The notes under the pieces were generated by a model. That model made no database searches and was not told the origin of the DNA. It saw only the letters and a program-made list of their open reading frames with translations. From contig JANYFX010000601.1 of NCBI GenBank assembly GCA_025359585.1, positions 1 through 5,498 of the forward strand: a DNA stretch of 5,498 bases, given 5' to 3'. A program made the translations under genes and the position numbers. Of this stretch, positions 1 to 5,498 are shown one piece after another (within the stretch, counting starts at the first letter, position 1; each line of letters begins with the position of its first letter). The DNA comes from Rhizobacter sp. GTDB taxonomy: Bacteria > Pseudomonadota > Gammaproteobacteria > Burkholderiales > Burkholderiaceae_C.

Positions 1-1
1 G

Positions 2-580
2 AAGTTCATCAAGTACATCAAGGAAGAACTGCTGATCGTGCTCGGCACCTCGTCGAGCGAGGCCGCGCTGCCGCGCATGATCGCCAAGATGGAAAACCTG
101 GGCGCCAAGAAGTCGGTGGTCGGCCTGGTGATCCCGACCGGTTATTCCTTCAACCTCGACGGCACCTCGATCTACCTGACGATGGCGGCCGTGTTCATCG
201 CGCAGGCCACCAACACACCGATGACGCTGACGCAGCAGATCACGCTGCTGCTGGTGTTGCTGCTCACCTCCAAGGGCGCGGCCGGCGTGACCGGCAGCGG
301 CTTCATCGTGCTCGCGGCCACGCTCTCGGCCGTGGGCCACGTGCCGGTCGCCGGGCTGGCGCTCATTCTCGGCATCGACCGCTTCATGTCGGAAGCGCGC
401 GCCCTGACGAACCTGATCGGCAACGGCGTGGCCACGCTCGTCGTCGCAAAATGGACCCACGATCTCGACGAAGTTCAGCTGAACCGCCAGCTCAACAACG
501 AGGGTGACACCGAAGCCGATGATCCGGAAGCGGTGCTCGACAAGACACAAGCGCACATGCCCGGCGCCACCGCGCGCTGA
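2..580 (+). CDS. dctA: C4-dicarboxylate:cation symporter DctA, C-terminal part (5' end outside window)
   Basis: Inner-membrane symporter (DAACS/SLC1 family) that imports succinate, fumarate and malate with cations. The frame is open from base 2, giving 192 residues; full DctA proteins are about 430, so roughly the N-terminal 55% is missing. Visible family landmarks, in order, are the serine-rich tip of re-entrant hairpin 1 (TSSSEAALP, about 47-73), the TM7 cation/substrate motif NLDGT (152-166), the hairpin 2 segment SKGAAGVTGSG, and TM8 with DRFMSEAR...TNLIGN. In TM8 the Arg (398-400) lines up with the substrate-carboxylate-binding Arg of GltPh, and Asn replaces GltPh Asp405, as is usual in DctA. 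A short acidic cytoplasmic tail of about 35 residues follows the last helix. phaB starts 45 bases downstream with no terminator between. Close agreement with E. coli/rhizobial DctA as remembered makes the family secure; the exact substrate is inferred from the family. Confidence 0.95.
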   Translation, partial: KFIKYIKEELLIVLGTSSSEAALPRMIAKMENLGAKKSVVGLVIPTGYSFNLDGTSIYLTMAAVFIAQATNTPMTLTQQITLLLVLLLTSKGAAGVTGSGFIVLAATLSAVGHVPVAGLALILGIDRFMSEARALTNLIGNGVATLVVAKWTHDLDEVQLNRQLNNEGDTEADDPEAVLDKTQAHMPGATAR

Positions 581-612
581 GATTCAATCATTCACATCAT
601 CGTCAACCCGAC

Positions 613-618
613 AGGAGA
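613..618 (+). promoter_or_regulatory. Shine-Dalgarno sequence of phaB
   Basis: AGGAGA lies 7 bases before the ATG at 626 and is a near-perfect anti-16S match, which fixes the phaB start. The 45-base gap from dctA shows no hairpin and no convincing -35/-10 pair. Confidence 0.8.
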
Positions 619-625
619 CTGAAAA

Positions 626-1372
626 ATGGCAGCACAAAAAGTGGTTCTGGTGACCGGCGGCATGGGCGGCCTGGGCGAGACGATTTCCACCAAGATGGCC
701 GACGCCGGCTACAAGGTGGTCGTGACCTACTCGCCCGGCAACACCAAACACGCCGAGTGGGTGGCCGACATGAAAAAACGCGGCTACGACATCATGGCCG
801 TGCCCTGCGACGTGGCCGACTACGACTCCTGCACCAAGGCCGTGGCCGAAGTGCAGGCCAAGGCCGGCGCGGTCGATGTGCTGGTGAACAACGCCGGCAT
901 CACGCGCGACACCACCTTCAAGAAGATGGACAAGGTCAACTGGGACGCGGTGATCCGCACCAACCTCGACAGCCTGTTCAACATGACCAAGCAGGTCGCA
1001 GACGGCATGGTCGAGCGCGGCTGGGGCCGCATTCTGAACATCTCGTCGGTCAACGGCAGCAAGGGCGCGTTCGGCCAGACCAACTACTCGGCCGCCAAGG
1101 CCGGTGTGCACGGCTTCACCAAGGCGCTGGCGCTCGAAGTGGCGAAGAAGGGCGTGACCGTGAACACCATCTCGCCGGGTTACATCGGCACCAAGATGGT
1201 CACGGCGATTCCGAAAGAAGTGCTCGACACCAAGATCCTGCCGCAGATCCCGGTCGGTCGCCTCGGCAAGCCCGAAGAAGTGGCCGGCCTCGTGATCTAC
1301 CTCGCTTCCGAAGAAGCGGCTTTCCTGACCGGTGCGAACATCGCGATCAACGGCGGCCAGCACATGCAGTGA
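626..1372 (+). CDS. phaB: Acetoacetyl-CoA reductase PhaB (NADPH-dependent, SDR family)
   Basis: Cytoplasmic reductase converting acetoacetyl-CoA to (R)-3-hydroxybutyryl-CoA, the second step of polyhydroxybutyrate synthesis and the supplier of monomer to PHA synthase. The protein has 248 residues (Cupriavidus necator PhaB has 246) and is a classical short-chain dehydrogenase. It has the cofactor motif TGGMGGLG (10-17), the NNAG motif (88-91) and a complete catalytic tetrad Asn113, Ser141, Tyr154, Lys158 (YSAAK). PhaB-type signatures are VDVLVNNAGITRD, RGWGRI-NISSVNG, FGQTNYS and the C-terminal NGG-HM. These separate it from FabG, the main alternative, whose C-terminus and substrate loop differ. 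Start chosen by the strong ribosome binding site. It lies 45 bases after dctA and 37 bases before a phasin-like gene. phaA and phaC are not in the window, so this is not a canonical phaCAB arrangement. NADPH preference is from family knowledge. Confidence 0.93.
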   Translation: MAAQKVVLVTGGMGGLGETISTKMADAGYKVVVTYSPGNTKHAEWVADMKKRGYDIMAVPCDVADYDSCTKAVAEVQAKAGAVDVLVNNAGITRDTTFKKMDKVNWDAVIRTNLDSLFNMTKQVADGMVERGWGRILNISSVNGSKGAFGQTNYSAAKAGVHGFTKALALEVAKKGVTVNTISPGYIGTKMVTAIPKEVLDTKILPQIPVGRLGKPEEVAGLVIYLASEEAAFLTGANIAINGGQHMQ

Positions 1373-1397
1373 ACGGCACGGCATTCACAACAACTCC

Positions 1398-1402
1398 AAG
1401 GA
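1398..1402 (+). promoter_or_regulatory. Ribosome binding site deciding the start of the phasin-like gene
   Basis: AAGGA lies 7 bases before the ATG at 1410. It supports that start over an upstream in-frame start at 1332, which would lie inside phaB. A second ATG follows directly at 1413. Confidence 0.7.
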
Positions 1403-1409
1403 ACAAGCC

Positions 1410-2093
1410 ATGATGAAAGCAGGGATCGACACGGACGCCATCGCCAAGATGTTTTCCGAAGCCAGCGTCAAACAAGGCGAAGCGCTGCGCAAGGGCGTGG
1501 CGGAAGCCACGCTGAAAGCGCTGCAGGGCCGCGAGCTGACGATGGAGAACATCAAGAAGGTGCTCAAGACCGTGACGCAGGCCGCTTCCACCGGCGCCGC
1601 GCAGAACGTGGCGAGCCCGGTCGACGTGGAAGCGATGCTGTCGAAGGCCTTCGCCGGCATGGACGGCGCGCTGCTGCAGGCCGTCGAGGCCAACCACAAG
1701 GCGCTGCAGCAGTTCGTGGCACAGGGCGCGGGGCTGCAAGACAAGCAGCTCAAGAGCGCAATGGCCAACATCGAGCAGATGGAAGACATGTTCTTCGCCA
1801 CGGTGACCAAGGCCGCGCAGGGCGTGACCGGCCCGGCCCAAGGCCCGTGGGAACAGGTGCTGAGCGCCATGAAGATCAAGGGCACCGGCACCGGCGCACA
1901 GGCCACGCAGACCGTCGAGCAACTGGTGGGGCAAGCCCAGACCGCGCTGCGTGATGGCCGCGCCGCGAGTGCCAAGACGATGCAGGCGATGCTCGACAGT
2001 TACGCCGCGCTCGTCAGCGGTGTGCTGATCGGCATGTCGGAAGGGCTGCAGGGCGGTGGCGCCGCGACTCCGGCCAAGCCGAAGAAAAAGTGA
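1410..2093 (+). CDS. Phasin-like helical protein with lysine-rich tail (function unknown; possibly DUF6781)
   Basis: The product has 227 residues, no signal peptide and no membrane segment. Composition is rich in Ala, Gln, Met, Lys and Glu with few helix breakers, which predicts mostly amphipathic helix, probably partly coiled coil (about 1-65 and 70-140). A Gly/Pro-rich hinge (about 138-165, with VTGPAQGPW and KGTGTG) leads to a second helical block (165-213). A Gly/Ala linker and a basic tail ending PAKPKKK follow. The middle part recalls betaproteobacterial proteins annotated DUF6781, but I cannot verify this. Classical PhaP is shorter and does not align obviously. The position directly after phaB and the helical, Ala-rich make-up suggest a role at the PHB granule surface. 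The basic tail could bind nucleic acid, as with the nucleoid-linked granule proteins PhaM or PhaF. Role is inferred from context only; that the gene is real is well supported by its ribosome binding site, codon use and operon-like spacing. Confidence 0.85.
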   Translation: MMKAGIDTDAIAKMFSEASVKQGEALRKGVAEATLKALQGRELTMENIKKVLKTVTQAASTGAAQNVASPVDVEAMLSKAFAGMDGALLQAVEANHKALQQFVAQGAGLQDKQLKSAMANIEQMEDMFFATVTKAAQGVTGPAQGPWEQVLSAMKIKGTGTGAQATQTVEQLVGQAQTALRDGRAASAKTMQAMLDSYAALVSGVLIGMSEGLQGGGAATPAKPKKK

Positions 2094-2100
2094 TGCGCGC

Positions 2101-2124
2101 GTGAGCAGCCGCAAGGCCGCTCAC
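2101..2124. terminator. Hairpin in the convergent intergenic gap, possible two-way terminator
   Basis: Arms GTGAGCAGCC (2101-2110) and GGCCGCTCAC (2115-2124) pair over 10 positions with one A-C mismatch and enclose GCAA, a GNRA tetraloop. It starts 8 bases after the stop of the + strand phasin-like gene and ends 18 bases before the end of the - strand dehydrogenase. No U-run follows on the + strand. On the - strand a T5 run (2089-2085) lies 11 bases past the stem, inside the neighbouring coding end. A weaker 6-bp stem (GCCGCC 2126-2131 with GGCGGC 2146-2151) follows. Terminator function is inferred from position and stem strength; it is not a textbook intrinsic terminator. Confidence 0.45.
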
Positions 2125-2142
2125 GGCCGCCGCAGCCCGTGA

Positions 2143-3138
2143 TCAGGCGGCGCGCTCGCGAACCCGCCGCAAGAACGCGGGCAGCGCCTGTGGGTTGATG
2201 CAGTTCGGCGGCTCGTCGCCCCGCATCAGGTGTTCGGCCGCCAGGGCCGCGCCCTGCCCCATCGCCAGCATGCTGTCTTCGGTGATGCCGGCCACGTGCG
2301 GCGTGAGCAGCACCTGGGCCATCTGCCAATACGGGTGATCGTCGGGCAGCGGAACGGTGTCGAACACATCGAGCGCGGCGCCCGCGAGGTGCCCGCTTCG
2401 CAGCGCGCCGATCAAGGCCGCGTCCACCACCACCGGGCCGCGCGCCACGTTGACGAGGTGGGCGCCGCGCTGCATCAGCGCGAGCTGCGGCGCACCGATC
2501 AGGCCGCGTGTTTCGGGCGTCAGCGGGCAGGCGAGCACGACGAAGTCGCTGGCGGCGAGCAGTTCGGGCAGCGGCGCACGCTCGGCCTGTTGCGCGGCCG
2601 AAAACGTCAGGGCCGAGCGGGTGTGCGCCAGCACCCGCATGCCGAAACCCGCCGCGCAGAGACGCGCGATCGCCTGGCCGACGTGGCCGAACCCGACCAG
2701 GCCGACGGTGCGCCCGCGAATCTCGAAGCCTGCATCGGCGAGGGCTCGGGCAGGCAACCAACCGACTGCCCGCGCGCGCATCTGCACACTGACTTTTGCC
2801 GTGTTCCGGGCGAGCTGCAGCATCGAGCGCAGCACGTGTTCGGCCACCGCGTTGGCGTTCACGCCGGGCACGTTGGCCACCAGCACGCCGTGTTCGGTGG
2901 CCTCGGCGATCGGGATCATGTCGACGCCCGCACCGTGGCGCACGGCGCCGATCAGGCGCGGTGCGGCCGCGAAGATGTCGTCGGGCAACTGGGCTCGCAC
3001 CATCAGCACGTCGCAGTCGGCAGCGCAGCGGCGCAAGGTGTCGGGCCGGGTGTCGGGCGCCACGATCACATCGAAGCTGCCGGCCAGGCGCGCCTGCGCC
3101 ACCGGGTGGATCGCCTGGGTCAGCAGAATGCGCGCCAC
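2143..3138 (-). CDS. D-2-hydroxyacid dehydrogenase, NAD(P)-dependent (catalytic Glu replaced by Val)
   Basis: Rossmann-fold oxidoreductase of the D-isomer 2-hydroxyacid dehydrogenase family (hydroxypyruvate/glyoxylate reductase, phosphoglycerate dehydrogenase relatives), 331 residues, usual length. The catalytic domain is split (1-about 105 and the C-terminal end) around the nucleotide-binding domain. Seen are the substrate-loop sequence HGAGVD (68-73), GFGHVG (149-154, the GxGxxG motif), catalytic Arg233 in NVARGP and His281 in TPHVAG. Counting from Arg233 as in E. coli SerA (Arg240-Glu269, 29 residues) puts the catalytic Glu at residue 262, which is Val (DVFDTVPLP). After the second Rossmann strand the residues are AHTRS rather than a YDP-type acidic turn, which favours NADP(H). 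The start is GTG at 3138, 11 bases after the regulator's stop, with only a weak ribosome binding site, so translation may be coupled. Last gene of the - strand cluster; probably reduces or oxidises a 2-keto/2-hydroxy acid made by the upstream enzymes. Exact substrate unknown. Confidence 0.9.
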   Translation of the reverse strand: MARILLTQAIHPVAQARLAGSFDVIVAPDTRPDTLRRCAADCDVLMVRAQLPDDIFAAAPRLIGAVRHGAGVDMIPIAEATEHGVLVANVPGVNANAVAEHVLRSMLQLARNTAKVSVQMRARAVGWLPARALADAGFEIRGRTVGLVGFGHVGQAIARLCAAGFGMRVLAHTRSALTFSAAQQAERAPLPELLAASDFVVLACPLTPETRGLIGAPQLALMQRGAHLVNVARGPVVVDAALIGALRSGHLAGAALDVFDTVPLPDDHPYWQMAQVLLTPHVAGITEDSMLAMGQGAALAAEHLMRGDEPPNCINPQALPAFLRRVRERAA

Positions 3139-3149
3139 GCCCGGTCGTT

Positions 3150-3962
3150 TCAGCGCCGCGCCGCCGGCTTGGCCGCGGCAGCCTTCGGGGTGGCCGCGGC
3201 GGCGGTCTTCCGCGCCCGCCTGGCCGGCTCGGCGGCCTGCTGGGTCTCGGAGAAGAACATGCGGAAGTACGCGTCCACGCCCTTCAGGTGACGACGCAGG
3301 ATCTGCTGGCCGAGCTCGGCGTCCTGGGCTTCGATCGCACCGTAGAGCTGCAGGTGCTGCGCGTGCGAACGTTTGCTTTGCTGCTTTTCGTGGAAGTAGA
3401 TCTCGCGCCGCTTGCGCGACATCAGGTAGAAGACGTTGATGAAGCGCAGCAGCACGTCGTTCTTGGTCGCGGCGACGATCGCCTTGTGAAACACCGCGTC
3501 GTATTCGGCCAGCGTTTCGCCGCGTGCGATGGCGGCGGCGCTGTCGCTCAGAATCTTCTGCAGCCGGTCGAGGTCTTCCTGGGTGCGGCGCAGGCAGGCC
3601 AGACGCATCGCTTCGCTCTCGAGCACGCTGCGCAGCTCGACCGATTGCGCCACTTCGGCGGCGGTGAGCGGCATGTTGGTCTCGGCGAACAGCACCATCG
3701 CCTCGATGCTGCGCTCGGCCCCGTAAGGCTGCAGGTACACGCCCGACTTGGGCCGGCTCTCGACGATGCGCAGCGTGTCGAGCCGGATCAGCGACTCGCG
3801 CACCGCGCTGCGGCTCATGCCGAACAGGGCGGCGAGGTCACGCTCCGAAGGCAGCTTGTCGCCGGGCTTGAAGCCGCGCTCGCGGATCAGCTCCAGCAGC
3901 TTGGCGGTTTGCTCCAGGCCTTCCATCGAATCAGTTTTTCCGGTGACGCTGGACGAAGTCAT
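3150..3962 (-). CDS. GntR-family transcriptional regulator, FadR subfamily with FCD ligand-binding domain
   Basis: DNA-binding, ligand-responsive regulator, most often a repressor of the cluster it sits in. The N-terminal winged helix (about 15-80) shows the GntR signature FKPGDKLPSERDLA, then FGMSRSAVRESL (recognition helix) and the wing SRPKSGVYL. The FCD domain (about 100-232) is all-helical and keeps the metal-site pattern Asp155, His159, His203 and His225, so a metal-bound carboxylate effector is expected. Residues 243-270 form an unusual Ala/Lys/Arg/Pro tail. The start is ambiguous. ATG at 3962 gives 270 residues and overlaps the preceding gene by 32 bases without a clear ribosome binding site. 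ATG at 3926 gives 258 residues and begins 4 bases after that gene's stop, typical of translational coupling. Both keep the whole winged helix. The location inside the operon suggests autoregulation; any operator would lie upstream of the cluster, outside the window. Confidence 0.92.
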   Translation of the reverse strand: MTSSSVTGKTDSMEGLEQTAKLLELIRERGFKPGDKLPSERDLAALFGMSRSAVRESLIRLDTLRIVESRPKSGVYLQPYGAERSIEAMVLFAETNMPLTAAEVAQSVELRSVLESEAMRLACLRRTQEDLDRLQKILSDSAAAIARGETLAEYDAVFHKAIVAATKNDVLLRFINVFYLMSRKRREIYFHEKQQSKRSHAQHLQLYGAIEAQDAELGQQILRRHLKGVDAYFRMFFSETQQAAEPARRARKTAAAATPKAAAAKPAARR

Positions 3963-5097
3963 CCACGATCGTAATGCCCAGACCCGGCCGGTCGGGGATC
4001 ATGAGCGTGCCGCCGTCGACCGGGAAACGTTCTTCGACGAGCTCGTGGATCATCGGGTTCGCTCCCAGCGAATACTCGAGGATGTGGCAGGCGTTCGACG
4101 CCGCCGCCACGTGCAGGCCGGCCGCGAACGCCGGTGCGCCGGCCCACAGGTGCGGCGCCACCCGCAGGTTGGCTGCGCTCGCCAGTGCGCAGATGCGCAT
4201 CGCTTCGGTGATGCCGCCGCAGATCGCGAGGTCGGGCTGCAGAATGTCGGCCGCGCGCAGCTCGATCAGGTCGCGAAAGTCGAAGCGGGTGCATTCGCTC
4301 TCTCCGGTGGCGATCGGAATGTGCGTGCCGGCGCGCACTTCGGCCAGGCCGCGTTTGTCGTCGGCGCTGACCGGCTCCTCGAACCAGGCGAGGTTGCAGT
4401 CGCGCACCAGGTGGCAGAACTGGCGCGCCTCTGACACCGTGAAAGTGCCGTGCGCGTCGGCCATCAGCTCGATGCCGGGGCCGAGCGCGGCGCGCGCAGC
4501 GATCACCCGCTCGGCCGATGCGGCGGGCGAGCCGTCGAACACGCCGATGCGCATCTTCACGGCCTTGAAGCCGCCACGCGCGACGTAGGCCTTGAGCTGC
4601 TCGCCGATGTTCGCGGCATCGGCCCAGCCGCCCGAAGCATAGGCCGGCATGCGCTCGGCCTTGCGCCCGCCGAGCAGTTGCCACACGGGTGTGTTCAAGG
4701 ATTTTCCGAGGATGTCCCACAGCGCGATGTCGATGCCCGAGATCGCCGAGATCGCAGCGCCGCGCCGGCTCATCGCCGGGAACACATGGCCGCGCGCGAG
4801 GGCGTAGTGGCCGCGGGTGCCGCTGTACAGGCTTTCCCAGATGCGGCTGATGTTGCGCGGGTCCTGCCCGACGAGGCCGGGACCGAATTCGTGGTTGATG
4901 ACGGCAACGACACCGTGGTAGTCGCCCGGGCTGCCGGCCGAGACCTTGGCTTCGCCGACCCCGCTGATACCGGCATCGGTATCGATGCGCACGAGCGCGG
5001 TGTCGAAGGTCGTGGCGCGGCCGAAGTCGCTCACGTGCTGCCGCTCCAGGGGGATCGGCACCTGCAGCCAGGTCGCTTCGACACGCGTGATCTTCAT
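3931..5097 (-). CDS. Mandelate racemase/muconate lactonizing family enzyme (enolase superfamily), probable acid-sugar dehydratase or isomerase
   Basis: Mg-dependent enzyme that abstracts the proton next to a carboxylate; 388 residues, normal length. The capping domain (about 1-125, with GVGEAKV and SGIDIALWDILGK) precedes the TIM barrel. Metal ligands are Asp214 (ADAHG), Glu240 (WFEEP) and Glu266 (TGESE), spaced 26 and 26 residues exactly as in P. putida mandelate racemase (195/221/247). The general base dyad is Asp289 (ILQPDL) and His316 (APHLW), 27 apart as in MR Asp270-His297. The second barrel strand reads KMR (Lys181, Arg183) instead of KxK. These features place it in the MR subgroup, not the MLE subgroup. 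The C-terminal half also resembles galactarolactone cycloisomerase/sugar-acid dehydratases as I remember them. The start ATG at 5097 follows the VOC gene stop by 14 bases; its end overlaps or abuts the regulator. Substrate is not determinable; true mandelate racemase activity is unlikely given the Arg substitution. Confidence 0.9.
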   Translation of the reverse strand: MKITRVEATWLQVPIPLERQHVSDFGRATTFDTALVRIDTDAGISGVGEAKVSAGSPGDYHGVVAVINHEFGPGLVGQDPRNISRIWESLYSGTRGHYALARGHVFPAMSRRGAAISAISGIDIALWDILGKSLNTPVWQLLGGRKAERMPAYASGGWADAANIGEQLKAYVARGGFKAVKMRIGVFDGSPAASAERVIAARAALGPGIELMADAHGTFTVSEARQFCHLVRDCNLAWFEEPVSADDKRGLAEVRAGTHIPIATGESECTRFDFRDLIELRAADILQPDLAICGGITEAMRICALASAANLRVAPHLWAGAPAFAAGLHVAAASNACHILEYSLGANPMIHELVEERFPVDGGTLMIPDRPGLGITIVDDFVQRHRKN

Positions 5098-5111
5098 GGC
5101 GTGCGTGCCGC

Positions 5112-5498
5112 TCAGGCCGTCGCGAACTGGCGGTAAAGCGCGGGCTGGAACCAGCGTTCGCGCGGCCGGTACAAACGTTCGGACGCGATCGTCGGCGCCG
5201 CTTGCGGCTCGGCGGCCGCGTGAAAGGTCAGCTCCAGCTGGATGCCGTTCGGGTCGTAGATGAACAGTTGCCAGAAGGGCGTCGCCGGCACGATGTTTTC
5301 ACGGTAGGCGAGACCGAACTTTTCGAAGCGCGCCTTGAAGTCGGCGTATCCCTGGCACACCACCGACACATGGTCGATCGCCGATGTGCCGATCTGCACC
5401 GACCCATCGGCTTCCTTCGCTGCATCGCCCGCATACACGTGGATGCTCGCATCGGCGCCGGCCTGCGCGGGTTTGAGCCAGGCGCCGGGGAACGGAAT
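5112..5498 (-). CDS. VOC (vicinal oxygen chelate)/glyoxalase-fold protein, C-terminal 128 residues (5' end outside window)
   Basis: The frame is open from the window edge at 5498 to the TGA at 5112-5114; the partial product starts IPFPGAWL. An internal GTG at 5438 is not the start, since homologous sequence continues upstream. Seen are an SIHVY strand (His20 of the fragment), the second module opening with AIDHVSVV (His43), the segment YRENIVP...FWQLFIYDPNG and IQLELTF with Glu89. His20, His43 and Glu89 are candidate metal ligands in the pattern used by VOC metalloenzymes. A polar C-terminal extension of about 35 residues with several Arg follows the fold. Family members include glyoxalase I, fosfomycin and bleomycin resistance proteins, extradiol dioxygenases and epimerases. 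The setting upstream of an enolase-superfamily enzyme suggests a catabolic isomerase, hydrolase or lyase step rather than antibiotic resistance, but this is inference. It is the first visible gene of the - strand operon; the promoter lies beyond the right edge. Confidence 0.88.
   Translation of the reverse strand: MPFPGAWLKPAQAGADASIHVYAGDAAKEADGSVQIGTSAIDHVSVVCQGYADFKARFEKFGLAYRENIVPATPFWQLFIYDPNGIQLELTFHAAAEPQAAPTIASERLYRPRERWFQPALYRQFATA

Noticed and set aside
584..1384. Long open frame on the - strand opposite phaB (266 codons)
   Set aside because: It mirrors phaB almost exactly, is rich in His, Val, Gly and Asp as expected from the reverse complement of G/C-ending codons, and has no recognisable domain.
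1332..1409. Upstream in-frame extension of the phasin-like gene into the end of phaB
   Set aside because: The extension would overlap phaB by 41 bases and has no ribosome binding site, whereas AAGGA stands 7 bases before the ATG at 1410.
1347..2114. - strand open frame opposite the phasin-like gene
   Set aside because: Composition (Leu, His, Arg, Gly) is that of a shadow; the + strand gene has a ribosome binding site and a coherent helical product.
2230..3439. Overlapping + strand open frames opposite the dehydrogenase
   Set aside because: The - strand frame has the complete Rossmann and catalytic motifs; the + frames show none.
2796..3974. Long + strand open frame (392 codons) across the dehydrogenase and regulator genes
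   Set aside because: It spans two well-supported - strand genes, and its Arg/Ala-rich low-complexity translation is typical of an antisense shadow in high-G+C DNA.
5436..5438. GTG as the start of the VOC protein
   Set aside because: The frame stays open to the window edge, and the preceding residues (PFPGAWL...SIH) continue the family pattern, so the true start is outside the window.
1..5498. Mobile element, CRISPR, defence or phage system
   Set aside because: No transposase, integrase, direct or inverted repeat array, tRNA or compositional break was seen; all six genes plus the helical protein look like ordinary metabolic or regulatory chromosomal genes.

Overview
The window (5,498 bases, G+C-rich throughout) looks like chromosomal DNA from a betaproteobacterium of the order Burkholderiales, most likely near Comamonadaceae. 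This is inferred from the strong G/C third-position bias, the close match of the reductase at 626-1372 to Ralstonia/Cupriavidus-type PhaB, and the general character of the DctA, GntR/FCD and VOC proteins. No lineage marker gene is present, so the placement is an inference.

The left part (1-2093) runs on the + strand. It holds the C-terminal 45% or so of a DctA-type C4-dicarboxylate:cation symporter, then an acetoacetyl-CoA reductase (phaB) with a complete SDR active site, then a small helical phasin-like protein of unknown function with a lysine-rich C-terminus. The gaps are 45 and 37 bases. Good Shine-Dalgarno sequences precede the second and third genes, and no terminator is visible between the three, so they may be co-transcribed. 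This would place C4-dicarboxylate uptake next to the reductive step of polyhydroxybutyrate synthesis. No phaA or phaC is visible in the window.

A 49-base convergent gap (2094-2142) with a 10-bp hairpin capped by a GCAA tetraloop separates this from the right part.

The right part (2143-5498) runs entirely on the - strand. In transcription order it encodes a VOC/glyoxalase-fold protein (5' end outside the window), a mandelate-racemase-type enolase-superfamily enzyme, a GntR/FadR-type regulator with an FCD domain, and a D-2-hydroxyacid dehydrogenase. Spacing is 14 bases, then a 32-base overlap or 4-base gap depending on the regulator's start, then 11 bases. It therefore looks like one operon. 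The gene content resembles a catabolic module for a hydroxy or sugar acid with its own ligand-sensing repressor; the substrate cannot be read from the sequence.

Most notable oddities: the dehydrogenase has Val where the family's catalytic Glu is expected; the enolase-superfamily enzyme has KxR instead of KxK on the second barrel strand; and the regulator carries a histone-like Ala/Lys/Arg/Pro tail. I found no tRNA, rRNA, CRISPR array, insertion sequence or defence system, and no strong case for an undescribed system.
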